From an uncultured Duncaniella sp. (GTDB lineage: Bacteria; Bacteroidota; Bacteroidia; Bacteroidales; Muribaculaceae): 64,000 nucleotides of DNA. The notes under the pieces are model-generated. The model was not told where the DNA came from. It searched no databases and was given only the letters and a program-made list of their open reading frames with translations. Shown here piece by piece: positions 46,253 through 55,772 of the stretch (positions within the stretch are counted from its first letter, which is position 1; each line of letters starts with the position of its first letter). The translations under genes and the position numbers were made by a program. The DNA lies in assembly GCA_910578515.1 (NCBI GenBank), contig CAJTQR010000001.1:682001-746000 (forward strand), read 5' to 3'.

Positions 46253-47512
46253 TCAAGAGTGGAGCTGACGTCGCATGAAGAAACTACGGGTGAAAAACAG
46301 CAATAGCAATGCACCTGATGTCTGTGAAATCGCCGTAACCCAAAATGCCGCCGAATAGCTGAAATATTCCACCATTATTCCTCCGAGAAGTATACCGATT
46401 CCCATACCGAGGTCCCATGCCGTAAGAATTGATGAATTGGCTGTGCCGCGCTGGTCATGCCGCGCCACACAGATAAACATATTCAAGAATGCAGGATACA
46501 TGCGCCCGTTACCAAGACCTATCAGCAAAGCCGACAAATAATATCCCCACTCCCCAAACGCACAAGCAAAAAGAGTAAAGCCGACTGCACTTATCCACGC
46601 TCCCTGCAGGGCATTCTGTGTAAGTTTACCCTCTCTGAGCGACTTGGCACCATAGAGACGCGACACAAAAAGTCCCATGGATAGAATAGCAAAAAATATA
46701 CCGGTACCATCGGTTATATCAAGCATTTCCTTACCGTAAATTGCCACATAATTACTCATCACACCCCAACACAGGCTGAAAAGCATGATATTTACAGCCA
46801 TAAGCCATGCGCGGCTCAGGAAAAAGTGGTCCATACTTAATTTCGGCTTACCTTCCACCACGGGTCTGACAGGGATTTTAATAGTTGTGGTAGCATAAAA
46901 ACCTATGAACGCCACCACGAGTGATATCCAGAAAAGCAACTGGAAATTACCGGAAAGGGAGTAAATATATATACCTGCGGACGGTGCTATAGCCATAGCG
47001 AGATTATTGCTCAATCCATAGAACCCAACCCCCTCGTTGCGACGTGAGGATGGAAGCACATCTATAGCCACAGTACTATTAGCTACAGTCGTAGCACCAA
47101 ATGGCAGTCCGTGCATAGTCCTTACGATTGCAAACATCAGTATGGTGCCGGCTCCGATATAGCCAGTGAAACATATAAAGAAAGTAAAGAAACATAGCAT
47201 CAGTACCTTCTTACGATTAAAGCTGTCCACAATAAATCCGCTGAACGGTCGGACAAGCAGAGCGGCCACCACATAGCCCGACAGCACAAGACCTATCAAA
47301 TCCTTGTCGGCGGCAAACTGAGCGTCAAGATAAATAGGAAGAAGCGGCGTGAGTAGGTAAAATGAGAAAAAAAGCATAAAATTTCCCACCATCGCCTTGC
47401 AGTAGTTTGCATTCCAAAGCCTCTCCTTTGCAGATTCCTTATTCTTTTGCCCTATCGGTTCATTCTGATTGGATACGACAGCATTGTGATTTGCTTCCAT
47501 TGTATTTTCCAT
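46253..47512 (-). CDS. MFS transporter
   Basis: A major-facilitator protein with 12 predicted helices and the loop 2-3 motif GYVVAALLVRPFSGFIVDSFNRKKV (the usual GxLaDrxGrr-like position). The frame is open to 47557, but two predicted -7 boxes (47555-47570) cover that ATG, so ATG 47512 or 47500 is likelier, giving about 419 or 415 residues. It resembles drug or metabolite efflux MFS proteins. It is divergent from a MATE efflux gene. Substrate unknown. Confidence 0.9.
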   Translation of the reverse strand: MENTMEANHNAVVSNQNEPIGQKNKESAKERLWNANYCKAMVGNFMLFFSFYLLTPLLPIYLDAQFAADKDLIGLVLSGYVVAALLVRPFSGFIVDSFNRKKVLMLCFFTFFICFTGYIGAGTILMFAIVRTMHGLPFGATTVANSTVAIDVLPSSRRNEGVGFYGLSNNLAMAIAPSAGIYIYSLSGNFQLLFWISLVVAFIGFYATTTIKIPVRPVVEGKPKLSMDHFFLSRAWLMAVNIMLFSLCWGVMSNYVAIYGKEMLDITDGTGIFFAILSMGLFVSRLYGAKSLREGKLTQNALQGAWISAVGFTLFACAFGEWGYYLSALLIGLGNGRMYPAFLNMFICVARHDQRGTANSSILTAWDLGMGIGILLGGIMVEYFSYSAAFWVTAISQTSGALLLLFFTRSFFMRRQLHS

Positions 47513-47554
47513 ACTTATTTTGCATCCGGCATTTGCCCCGGAATAATTTGGGCA

Positions 47555-47570
47555 CAAAAGTACAAATTTA
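47555..47570 (-). promoter_or_regulatory. Possible MFS gene promoter (-7 boxes)
   Basis: Two adjacent minus-strand matches, TACTTTTG (47555-47562) and TAAATTTG (47563-47570). They overlap the outermost possible start codon of the MFS gene. No good -33 box. Confidence 0.35.
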
Positions 47571-47753
47571 TATCCATTCTGAACTTTTTTGTTAAATAAT
47601 TTTTACAATTACAAAAGGTGTGCCATAAAGTTGCTAATTTTGCAGTTGAGTTTCCACACCTGACACAAATTAGGGGATAAAAATCTCAAAAATAAAAAAT
47701 ATCCCCTGATTACGACAAAGGGTAAAAATCATAATACAGAAAAGGTAAATAAG

Positions 47754-49133
47754 ATGGCAGTCACCGCAAGTTCATCCACAGAGGATTTAGGACAACGGGC
47801 GATAGGAAAATTGCTGACACAGTACTCTGTGCCCGCAATCATCGCAAGCGTTGCCACATCTTTATATAACATAATCGACAGCATTTTCATAGGTAGAGGT
47901 GTCGGACCGATGGCTATAGCCGGACTTGCCATCACCTTTCCGCTTATGAACCTTGTAGCGGCTTTCGTAATGCTCATAGCTGCCGGAGGCGCTACTATTA
48001 GCTCCATTTTCCTCGGACAGAAAAATTTCACGCGAGCCACAGACGTGGTCAACAATGTGCTTATGCTTTCCATAATACACTCAGTGATATTCGGAGGGCT
48101 GACGCTTATATTCCTCGACCCGATACTATACTTTTTCGGTGCTACGGAAGCCACTATAGTGTATGCCCGTGAGTTTATGACTGTGATTCTCTATGGCACA
48201 CCCATACTGTATGTATTCATCGGGTTGAACAATCTGATGCGAGCCACCGGCTATCCAAAGAAAGCTATGATATCGGCACTGCTTTCCGTAGCAGTCAACT
48301 TAGTCCTCGCACCTATATTTATCTTTACCCTTGAGTGGGGCATCAGAGGTGCTGCGATAGCTACTGTATGCGGTCAGTTCACAGCCTTTCTTTGGGTGCT
48401 CCACCATTTCCTGTCGAAAAACAGCTCTATACATTTTAAAAGGGATAACCAATGGCTCACATGGAGTATTATCAAACGTATCTACTCTATCGGACTGTCA
48501 CCGTTCCTAATGAACGTGTGCGCATGTGTGGTGGTAATTTTTATTAACAGGGCATTGCTTGATTACGGTGGCGACGATGGCAACCTCGCCGTGGGCGCAT
48601 ACGGCATCATCAACCGTACCACCATGTTCTTTGTCATGATAGTATTTGGTGTCACCCAAGGAATGCAACCAATTTTAGGTTACAATATCGGTGCCAATAA
48701 TTTTGACCGCGTGAAAAGGACGCTACGTCTCGGCATCTGGCTCGGAGTGGCAATCACATTCATCGGTTGGCTTGTGAGCGAATTGTTCCCCGACACTGTC
48801 ACCGCGCTTTTCACCACCGACGAGACTCTTATTAGAATCTCACGCGAGGGATTCCGAATATATTTTATCTGCTACCCAGTTGTGGGTTGTCAGATTGTGA
48901 TTCAAAACTTTTTCCAGAGCGTTGGAAAACCCAAAATGTCCATCTTCCTTTCACTCACCCGGCAGTTGTTATTCCTCATACCTTTCCTCATCTTCCTTCC
49001 AAGAATATGGGGTATTGACGGTGTATGGATGTCAATGGCTGCCTCAGATATCATAGCATTCATCGTCGCCATCGTCACTCTATGGTGGTGGATGGGACAT
49101 GTGATGAAAAAGATGGAAAAATCAGCATTATGA
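47754..49133 (+). CDS. MATE family efflux transporter
   Basis: A 459-residue protein with 12 predicted membrane helices in two homologous halves, beginning LGQRAIGKLLTQYSVPAIIA, with the family-typical NIIDSIFIGRGVGPMAIAG in helices 1-2 and QGMQPILGYNIGA in the second half. It expels drugs or metabolites using Na+ or H+. A TAATTTTG -7-like box is at 47635-47642. Its stop overlaps the start of the FAD oxidoreductase (ATGA), implying coupled translation. Confidence 0.93.
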   Translation: MAVTASSSTEDLGQRAIGKLLTQYSVPAIIASVATSLYNIIDSIFIGRGVGPMAIAGLAITFPLMNLVAAFVMLIAAGGATISSIFLGQKNFTRATDVVNNVLMLSIIHSVIFGGLTLIFLDPILYFFGATEATIVYAREFMTVILYGTPILYVFIGLNNLMRATGYPKKAMISALLSVAVNLVLAPIFIFTLEWGIRGAAIATVCGQFTAFLWVLHHFLSKNSSIHFKRDNQWLTWSIIKRIYSIGLSPFLMNVCACVVVIFINRALLDYGGDDGNLAVGAYGIINRTTMFFVMIVFGVTQGMQPILGYNIGANNFDRVKRTLRLGIWLGVAITFIGWLVSELFPDTVTALFTTDETLIRISREGFRIYFICYPVVGCQIVIQNFFQSVGKPKMSIFLSLTRQLLFLIPFLIFLPRIWGIDGVWMSMAASDIIAFIVAIVTLWWWMGHVMKKMEKSAL

Positions 49134-50701
49134 TAGAAAATTTAGATTTGCGCGTAGACCCGCGCACCGCTCATGAGAAACTGCTGCTCACAGCTGCAAT
49201 CTCTACTCAATTAGGCATTGACGCCAATCGTATCAAACATATCACAGTAACCCGTCGTTCCATCGATGCCCGTCAGCGTCGGGTGATGGTAAACCTTTCC
49301 GTTGCAGTATATATCGACAATATGCCGGAAAATGTATCTCTGATTCAACCTGTTCATTACCAGAATGTGGCAGACGCGAAAAAGGTGATAGTAGTAGGAG
49401 CCGGACCTGCAGGGCTTTTCGCGGCATTAAAACTGATTGAACTCGGTCTGTGTCCCATCATTCTCGAACGCGGTAAGGATGTGGACTCACGTCGCAAAGA
49501 TATGGCTAATATCTCGCGTGAGAACATCGTTGACCCGGATTCAAACTATTGTTTCGGTGAAGGTGGTGCCGGAGCTTATTCCGACGGCAAGCTCTATACC
49601 CGCAGCAAAAAAAGAGGTCCTGTTGATAAAATCCTAAACATATTTGCCCAGCATGGTGCCAGCGAGGATATTCTCGTGGACGCGCACCCTCATATAGGTA
49701 CCGATAAACTTCCGGATGTAATCAAAGGTATCCGAAACACTATAATAGAATGTGGCGGAGAGGTGCATTTCAACACCCGCGTGACCGGACTTATCATAGA
49801 TGGCGACACCGTGAATGGTGTCACAACGGCAGCGGGAGAGAAATATAACGGCGCTGTGATACTTGCCACCGGACATTCTGCTCGCGATATTTACCGCATG
49901 CTCCACACTCAAGGGGTGGAGATGGAGCCAAAAGGTCTGGCTATCGGCGTACGTCTGGAGCATCCTCAGCATCTCATCGACTGTCTGCGGTATCACTCAA
50001 AGAACGGGCGAGGTAAATATCTTCCCGCGGCTGAGTACACCATGCTCACACGTGTGGATGACAGAGGCGTCTACTCTTTTTGCATGTGTCCAGGCGGATT
50101 CATCATTCCGGCTGCAAGCGCAGACGGTCAACTGGTGGTAAATGGCATGTCTCCCTCCAACCGTGGGACACGATGGGCAAACTCCGGCATGGTAGTGGAA
50201 ATACTTCCGGAGGATGTACCAGACCTCGATGACGAAAATCCGACCCTTAAGATGATGATGTTTCAGGAACAGATTGAGCGTGCCTTTTGGGATGAAGCGG
50301 GACACACACAGAATGCACCGGCACAACGTATGCTCGATTTCGTCAATTCAAAGCCATCTTCTGACCTACCCGAAACTTCCTACGCGCCAGGCATACATCC
50401 GGCACGCATGGATAAACTTCTCCCTAAAGGAATTGCACGTCGCCTACAAGCCGGCTTCAAAGATTTTGACAAGAAAAACAGAGGATTTCTCACGAATGAA
50501 GCTGTACTTATAGGAGCCGAGACTCGCACATCGTCTCCGGTACGCATTCCTCGCGACCCTTCCACCCTTCTCCATATTCACTACAAAGGGCTATTCCCCT
50601 GCGGCGAAGGTGCAGGATATGCAGGTGGTATTGTATCGGCTGCAATTGATGGAGACAGAGCCGCTGCTGCAGTGGCCGACTATTACAGTCAAGAGGCATA
50701 G
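49130..50701 (+). CDS. FAD-dependent oxidoreductase (COG2509-type dehydrogenase)
   Basis: A 523-residue flavoprotein. After an N-terminal alpha/beta domain (ILDLRVDP-type start, about 1-75) comes the FAD motif VIVVGAGPAGLFAALKLIELG, then the NYCFGEGGAGAYSDGKLYTR segment and a C-terminal GEGAGYAGGIVSAAIDGDRAA FAD-binding helix. It belongs to the widespread but biochemically uncharacterised uncharacterised-FAD-dehydrogenase family. The frame is open to 49025, but ATG 49130 overlaps the MATE stop by four bases (ATGA), the usual coupled arrangement, so I start there. Confidence 0.88.
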   Translation: MIENLDLRVDPRTAHEKLLLTAAISTQLGIDANRIKHITVTRRSIDARQRRVMVNLSVAVYIDNMPENVSLIQPVHYQNVADAKKVIVVGAGPAGLFAALKLIELGLCPIILERGKDVDSRRKDMANISRENIVDPDSNYCFGEGGAGAYSDGKLYTRSKKRGPVDKILNIFAQHGASEDILVDAHPHIGTDKLPDVIKGIRNTIIECGGEVHFNTRVTGLIIDGDTVNGVTTAAGEKYNGAVILATGHSARDIYRMLHTQGVEMEPKGLAIGVRLEHPQHLIDCLRYHSKNGRGKYLPAAEYTMLTRVDDRGVYSFCMCPGGFIIPAASADGQLVVNGMSPSNRGTRWANSGMVVEILPEDVPDLDDENPTLKMMMFQEQIERAFWDEAGHTQNAPAQRMLDFVNSKPSSDLPETSYAPGIHPARMDKLLPKGIARRLQAGFKDFDKKNRGFLTNEAVLIGAETRTSSPVRIPRDPSTLLHIHYKGLFPCGEGAGYAGGIVSAAIDGDRAAAAVADYYSQEA

Positions 50702-50724
50702 AGCCACTCCAACTGTCAAATTCC

Positions 50725-50774
50725 AAAAACAAAATAGGCAGTGACCTGATGTGGTCACTGCCTATTTTGTTTTT
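50725..50774. terminator. Bidirectional terminator, 22-bp perfect stem
   Basis: A perfect 22-bp stem (50725-50746 / 50753-50774) with a 6-nt loop, core TAGGCAGTGACC / GGTCACTGCCTA, A-rich on the left and T-rich on the right. It separates the convergent oxidoreductase and PorT-like genes and can work on both strands. Confidence 0.9.
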
Positions 50775-50787
50775 TCCTATATGAGAT

Positions 50788-51408
50788 TTAGAAGAAATAA
50801 GTCACTCGTATATCCCATGTGCGGTTCTGTGCACTAAAATCCTTCAACTGTACAGTCTTCAAAGCGTAAGTCATGCCCCAAGTGTAGGATGCGGAAATTT
50901 GCCAACGCTTGTAAAGCTCCACACCGGCTCCAGCTGTCAAAGCTATTTCACCGCCTGAGAAATCAATAGCTTCACACTTGCTGTGAGCAGCCTGTATGCA
51001 AAATGTAGGACCACCATACACAAAAGGAGCTACATAATCCTCAAGCCCCTGGAGACGTGTATATTTAAACTTAAGATGGAAAGGAATATCGACATAGTGC
51101 ATGTATATGCGTTCATTGCCATAACCCTGCGATTCCCACAGAAGCTTCTCTCCCATGTGAAGAGTGGCACCTCTCTGTTCATACAGAAGTCCCATATCAA
51201 TACCGAAACCAATACCGGGAAACATCATTTCAGCATGCAAACCTGCCGATTCTCCAACAGCCTGGTCAACGGTAAACAAATCCTGCTTGAACTTCATTGT
51301 ATTGAAATTTACACCTGCAGTGGCACCCCAACGGAACTGGGCACTGGCTTCTGATGCGGCGCATAATGCAAACACCGCTATAATCAATGTGATGATATTA
51401 CGCTTCAT
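50788..51408 (-). CDS. PorT-like outer-membrane beta-barrel protein
   Basis: A 206-residue protein with a signal peptide (about 1-23, ending ASA) and beta strands consistent with an 8-stranded barrel (WGATAGVNFNTMKF at the start of the mature part; C-terminal strand WDIRVTYFF). The layout fits the Bacteroidota PorT/OMP_b-brl_2 family. A TAACTTTG -7-like box is at 51460-51467 on the minus strand. No gliding or type IX secretion genes are near, so a specific PorT role is not claimed. Confidence 0.8.
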   Translation of the reverse strand: MKRNIITLIIAVFALCAASEASAQFRWGATAGVNFNTMKFKQDLFTVDQAVGESAGLHAEMMFPGIGFGIDMGLLYEQRGATLHMGEKLLWESQGYGNERIYMHYVDIPFHLKFKYTRLQGLEDYVAPFVYGGPTFCIQAAHSKCEAIDFSGGEIALTAGAGVELYKRWQISASYTWGMTYALKTVQLKDFSAQNRTWDIRVTYFF

Positions 51409-51611
51409 ATCCCTTAATATTTTTCCTTATTTCTTTGATTTTTTCTTTATTCAGAGCCACAAAGTTACACATTTTTCTTGAATATCCTTGATTTGAGCCA
51501 TCATTTATCATTCACTTTACATTTTCAGAACTTCTCATGTCATTTTGTCATAAAATATTACACTCTGTGATATTTTTATCATCGAATTAGCCTAAATTCA
51601 CATTTTTTCGT

Positions 51612-51619
51612 TACTTTTG
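51612..51619 (+). promoter_or_regulatory. Possible -7 box of the C1 peptidase gene
   Basis: TACTTTTG followed by C, 43 bp before the start. No clear -33 box. Confidence 0.4.
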
Positions 51620-51661
51620 CATATCTGTATGTAATAAACCAATCACTTAACTCATCATATC

Positions 51662-52861
51662 ATGAACAGATACTTACTTGGTATCGTGGCTGCATCGCTC
51701 GCACTCGGAGCTCAAGCCGACGACAAGAAAGCTGCCAACGACAGCACAGGAGGCTTCACCTTCACTGATGTGAAGCTTGTAAAGACCACTCCAGTAAAGG
51801 ACCAGAACAAGTCAGGCACATGCTGGAGCTTCTCCGGAACTTCATTCTTTGAAGATGAAATCCTACGCAAGACAGGCAAGGAAGTTGACCTCAGCGAAAT
51901 GTGGACTGTGCGTCACTGCTACAACGATAAAGCTGACAAATATGTACGTATGGGCGGTACCATCAACTTCGCTCAGGGCGGTAGCACTCTTGATGTCGGT
52001 TATGTAATAGACCGCTACGGTATGGTGCCGGAGGAAGCTTACACCGGTCTTCAGTATGGTGAAGAAAAACATGACCATTACGAACTCGCACCGGCTCTCA
52101 CTGCATTTGTAGAGTCAATCAACAATCGCCGCGGTAAAAAATCAACCGCATGGAAAAAGGCTTACGAGGGTATTCTTGATGCATATTTCGGAGAACTTCC
52201 CGAAACTTTCGTGTATGAAGGAAAGACCTACACCCCGAAATCATTCGCAGAATCACTCGGTATCAACACAGCCGACTATATTCCTGTCACTTCTTTCACC
52301 CATCATCCTTTCTACCAGCCCTTCGCCATCGAAGTTGCCGACAACTGGATTTGGGAAAAGTACCACAATGTACCTTTGGAAGAAATGAAGGCCATCGTTG
52401 ACAACGCTCTTGACAACGGTTACTCCGTAGCTTGGGCTGCCGACGTAAGCGAGCCCGGATTCAAATGGGTAAAAGGCTACGCCGTGATGCCTAAAAAGAA
52501 AGATGGTAAAGACCTTACCGGTACCGAACTCGCGCGTTGGGTCAAACTCAGCGACAAAGAACGTGAAGCTGAAGCCAACAAAATTGAAGGACCTGCAGAG
52601 GAGATTGAAGTAACACAGGAACTTCGCCAGCAAATGTTCGACCAAATGGAAACCACCGATGACCACGGTATGGTAATAGTAGGCAAAGCTGTGGACCAGA
52701 ACGGCAACAAATATTACAAGGTAAAAAACTCTTGGGACACTAATCAAATCTACGATGGATTCTTCTATGTTTCAGAGCCCTACTTCCTCGCAAAGACCCT
52801 TGATATTCTCGTTAATCGCGAAGCTATTCCAAAAGATATCGCAAAGAAAATGAAAATCTAA
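51662..52861 (+). CDS. Secreted C1 family peptidase (bleomycin hydrolase/aminopeptidase C-like)
   Basis: A papain-fold cysteine protease of 399 residues with a signal peptide (about 1-19). The catalytic set is intact: Cys54 in KSGTCWSFSG, His335 in DDHGMVIVG and Asn356 in VKNSWD, with the oxyanion Gln at residue 48 (VKDQNK). The spacing fits the bleomycin hydrolase/PepC branch, but with an export signal it should work in the periplasm or outside. It probably trims peptides for amino-acid uptake. An imperfect hairpin follows at 52901-52940. Confidence 0.92.
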   Translation: MNRYLLGIVAASLALGAQADDKKAANDSTGGFTFTDVKLVKTTPVKDQNKSGTCWSFSGTSFFEDEILRKTGKEVDLSEMWTVRHCYNDKADKYVRMGGTINFAQGGSTLDVGYVIDRYGMVPEEAYTGLQYGEEKHDHYELAPALTAFVESINNRRGKKSTAWKKAYEGILDAYFGELPETFVYEGKTYTPKSFAESLGINTADYIPVTSFTHHPFYQPFAIEVADNWIWEKYHNVPLEEMKAIVDNALDNGYSVAWAADVSEPGFKWVKGYAVMPKKKDGKDLTGTELARWVKLSDKEREAEANKIEGPAEEIEVTQELRQQMFDQMETTDDHGMVIVGKAVDQNGNKYYKVKNSWDTNQIYDGFFYVSEPYFLAKTLDILVNREAIPKDIAKKMKI

Positions 52862-52900
52862 AACTCTCTCAAAAACTGTTTTTTAATAAACTTTTCTATC

Positions 52901-52940
52901 ACATGCAGTCGGCTCCTATTATTCAGGAATCGGCTGCATG
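52901..52940 (+). terminator. Probable terminator of the C1 peptidase gene
   Basis: A 15-base arm pair CATGCAGTCGGCTCC / GGAATCGGCTGCATG with two G-U pairs and one mismatch, about 40 bp after the stop. The T tail is weak (TATCTTTG). Confidence 0.45.
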
Positions 52941-52958
52941 TATCTTTGACACCAGACC

Positions 52959-54041
52959 ATGGCATCCACTTTCCATCTATTCAATCCTGAAAATGACCTT
53001 GCACTTGGCATAGGTAACCGAAACTACACCCCTCCACCCCATGCAGCCGCACTTCATCATGCCGGCAGTCTGTTTCCTATGTGGTGGGCAGAGAGCGGAG
53101 ACTGTATAGCCGCACCTGAGGAATTTGAGGAGGACGCATCCTTGCTACGCTCCACCTTCGGGCTTGAGGGAGAGATTGGAGTCCACAAAGGGATTGATGC
53201 AATATCTCCATGGGGATGGAGCCTTGATGCCAAACGCCAGTACATGTCCTATCTCACCAAAAACGGACTTGAAACGCAACTACTACCATCCGATAGCAAT
53301 TTAGAGGAATGGCGACAGATAAGCCACCGCCGGACTTCAATAAAAATCCTTTCGGAACTTGACATGGATGTGTCACTTCCAATAGAGACTACCGACCCAG
53401 ACGTAGTAGTCGAGTGCGAGCGTATGCACCCCGGATGTTTCATCAAGTCACCTTGGTCAAGCAGTGGTCGCGGAGTCTTCAATGCCGGTACATTGGATTC
53501 CACTACCCTGCGCAAACGTGCAGCAGGAATAATAAATCGTCAAGGAAGCATAATAGTAGAAAGAGGGCTTGATAAAACAATGGACTTTGCAGCTCTATTC
53601 CACTCGAATGGCGATAACGTCAAATTCCGCGGACTGTCACTGTTTACAGCTTTACAGCGCGGCATGTATGCCGGAAACATCGTTGCACCGCAAACACAAA
53701 TCGAACATATGCTGTCGCAGCACCTCAACCCGGAAGACCTATATAATATAATTTCCCGCCTTGAAAATATTCTTCCACGTATCATCGGAACAACCTATCG
53801 CGGATGGCTTGGAGTAGACATGATGACATACATGATTGGCGGCATAGAAAAAATAATGCCATGTGTTGAACTGAATCTACGCATGACAATGGGAATAGCC
53901 GCCATGAAAATACATGAGAAGCTATCCAATAAGAATACTTACTTGCTCAATTGGGAGCATAACACACCTATCGGAGCGGGAGAAATTGAGCTCCTTCCAC
54001 CAAGGCTTGGTTTCGCTTTACGTCTGAAACCACAACAATAG
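52959..54041 (+). CDS. Conserved protein of unknown function, ATP-grasp-like
   Basis: A 360-residue soluble protein without a signal peptide. It opens with FHLFNPENDLALGIGNRNYT, a motif I recall from uncharacterised Bacteroidales proteins. The middle carries CFIKSPWSSSGRGVF (about 165-180), which looks like the lysine and glycine-rich loop of an ATP-grasp fold. Near the end, CVELNLRMTMGIAA (about 307-320) resembles the Glu-x-Asn-x-Arg metal-ATP site of ATP-grasp ligases. It may therefore join an amine to a carboxylate using ATP. Substrate, pathway and partner are unknown. It follows the C1 peptidase gene by about 100 bp. Confidence 0.7.
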   Translation: MASTFHLFNPENDLALGIGNRNYTPPPHAAALHHAGSLFPMWWAESGDCIAAPEEFEEDASLLRSTFGLEGEIGVHKGIDAISPWGWSLDAKRQYMSYLTKNGLETQLLPSDSNLEEWRQISHRRTSIKILSELDMDVSLPIETTDPDVVVECERMHPGCFIKSPWSSSGRGVFNAGTLDSTTLRKRAAGIINRQGSIIVERGLDKTMDFAALFHSNGDNVKFRGLSLFTALQRGMYAGNIVAPQTQIEHMLSQHLNPEDLYNIISRLENILPRIIGTTYRGWLGVDMMTYMIGGIEKIMPCVELNLRMTMGIAAMKIHEKLSNKNTYLLNWEHNTPIGAGEIELLPPRLGFALRLKPQQ

Positions 54042-54110
54042 TTTTTACACACTTACCCTGTCAAAATAGATTGACACTCTCCATCAATGCAAGCATAAAA
54101 GCCATCCCAG

Positions 54111-54707
54111 CTAAAATGTCTTCAGACATTCATACAATCGATGCACCGGCAATCCCATCACATTGTAAAAGCTTCCCTCTATACTTCTGATGCCCGCTGC
54201 ACCTATCCACTCCTGTATACCGTAGGCACCGGCCTTATCGAGCGGTCTGTATTTCTTTACATAATACTCAATCTCCCCGCGAGAAAGCTCTGCAAATTCC
54301 ACTTTTGACTCAGCTCTGAATGTCACAGACCTATCATAGGTACGTACCGTTACACCTGTCACCACCGTCTGTGTCCTACCCTGTAATTTTTCAAGCATAA
54401 GGCAAGCTTCCGATTCGTCAACAGGCTTTCCCAAAACCTCATCATCGATTATCACTACTGTATCAGCAGTAATGACTAATTTCCTGTCATTTTCTGTCAG
54501 AGGAAATGCCATTGCCTTCATGCCGGAAAGATACGGCGCCACATCAATAGCTGCAACACCTGCAGGAACACTCTCATCTATGCTATAGGACGTGTCAATT
54601 TTGAAATCCAAATCAAGCATTCCGAGCAATTCTCGACGTCGGGGTGAACCGCTCGCCAAAATCAATTCGTATTTATTTAAATTATCAAGAGGCTGATTCA
54701 TAATCAA
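54111..54707 (-). CDS. Maf family nucleotide pyrophosphatase
   Basis: A 198-residue Maf/YhdE-type protein. LILASGSPRRRELLGML near the N-terminus is the family signature, followed by ITADTVVIIDDEVLGKP and DKAGAYGIQEWIG. The enzyme hydrolyses non-canonical or modified nucleoside triphosphates such as dTTP/UTP or m7GTP to monophosphates. The DKAGAYGIQ form suggests the dTTP/UTP subgroup. It converges with the ATP-grasp-like gene; a TAATTTTG box lies at 54751-54758. Confidence 0.92.
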   Translation of the reverse strand: MIMNQPLDNLNKYELILASGSPRRRELLGMLDLDFKIDTSYSIDESVPAGVAAIDVAPYLSGMKAMAFPLTENDRKLVITADTVVIIDDEVLGKPVDESEACLMLEKLQGRTQTVVTGVTVRTYDRSVTFRAESKVEFAELSRGEIEYYVKKYRPLDKAGAYGIQEWIGAAGIRSIEGSFYNVMGLPVHRLYECLKTF

Positions 54708-54798
54708 TTAATTTTATCAAAAGTTCATTGGAACATCCGTTAATTATACACAAAATTACAGAATTTTAATATTTCAATAAAAATTTTCATCAAAAAAT

Positions 54799-54830
54799 TT
54801 GGCTATTATAAAAATGATAGATACCTTTGC
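54799..54830 (+). promoter_or_regulatory. Promoter of the TraB/GumN-ABC-GntR operon
   Basis: TTTG (54799-54802), 20-bp spacer, TACCTTTG (54823-54830). Predicted start of transcription near 54837, about 57 bp before the first gene. Confidence 0.65.
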
Positions 54831-54893
54831 AGTGTGTTAGTCATGTACAACACCTAAACACTACAACAAATAACCAATCAATACAACTCTACA

Positions 54894-55772
54894 ATGAAAA
54901 AAATCCTCACCTCCCTCTTCCTCGTAGCAATCACAGCGATAAGCTGCAATGCCCAGCTCCTTTGGAAAATTTCAGGCAACGGTCTTGAAAAGCCGAGCTA
55001 TCTTTTCGGCACTCATCACATAGCTCCCATCTCAGTACTCGACAGTGTACCTGGTTTTAACAACGCATTTGCTTCAGCTGACAAAGTATACGGTGAATTA
55101 ATCATGAGTGAGGCACAATCGCCCGCTGCCCAGCAGATAATGATGACTGCTGCCATGGCTCCTCAGGATAGCACACTGACTGCCGTTCTTACTCCCGCAC
55201 AGGTTGATTCATTAAATATTTTGCTCCAGAAATATATGGGTCCTATGGCGACAGTAGCACAGTTCAACCCAATGAAACCCGCAATGGTATCCACACTAAT
55301 CGGAGTTGTACAGGCTCAGTCAGCCTTTCCTACCTTTAACCAGCAGGAACAACTTGACGGAGAAATACAGAAACGTGCTGCCGCTGCAGGAAAGGAAGTA
55401 GGTGGTCTCGAAACAATGGAGATACAGTGCCAGGCTCTGTTCGGAAATTCAATACTTGAACAGGCAAACGGACTCATGGACCTCGTGCGCAACGATGACA
55501 AGGCTATCGGAATGGCACATCGTCTTGCCAACGCCTACCTCGCCGGCGACCTGTCAGAAATGCTCTCAATTATTGAAGACCCGACTATGGGTACAGGCGA
55601 AAGCACCGAACGCCTCATCAATAAGCGCAATGCCAACTGGGTGCGGATTATGGCCGGACTCCTCCCCACAGCTTCCGTACTCATAGCTGTAGGAGCCGGA
55701 CACCTTCCCGGCGACAAGGGTCTCATCTCACTTCTTAAAAAAGAAGGCTACACAGTAACACCAGTAGAATAA
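54894..55772 (+). CDS. TraB/GumN family exported protein
   Basis: A 292-residue exported protein with a signal sequence (about 1-21; a Cys near residue 19 might make it a lipoprotein). It carries the two family motifs: FGTHHIAP (about 39-46) and GAGHLPGDKG (about 268-277), which in TraB/TIKI proteins form a metal site for protease activity. In TIKI the substrate is Wnt; the bacterial substrate is unknown. The stop is directly followed by the ABC ATPase start (no gap), so the genes are coupled. Confidence 0.88.
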   Translation: MKKILTSLFLVAITAISCNAQLLWKISGNGLEKPSYLFGTHHIAPISVLDSVPGFNNAFASADKVYGELIMSEAQSPAAQQIMMTAAMAPQDSTLTAVLTPAQVDSLNILLQKYMGPMATVAQFNPMKPAMVSTLIGVVQAQSAFPTFNQQEQLDGEIQKRAAAAGKEVGGLETMEIQCQALFGNSILEQANGLMDLVRNDDKAIGMAHRLANAYLAGDLSEMLSIIEDPTMGTGESTERLINKRNANWVRIMAGLLPTASVLIAVGAGHLPGDKGLISLLKKEGYTVTPVE

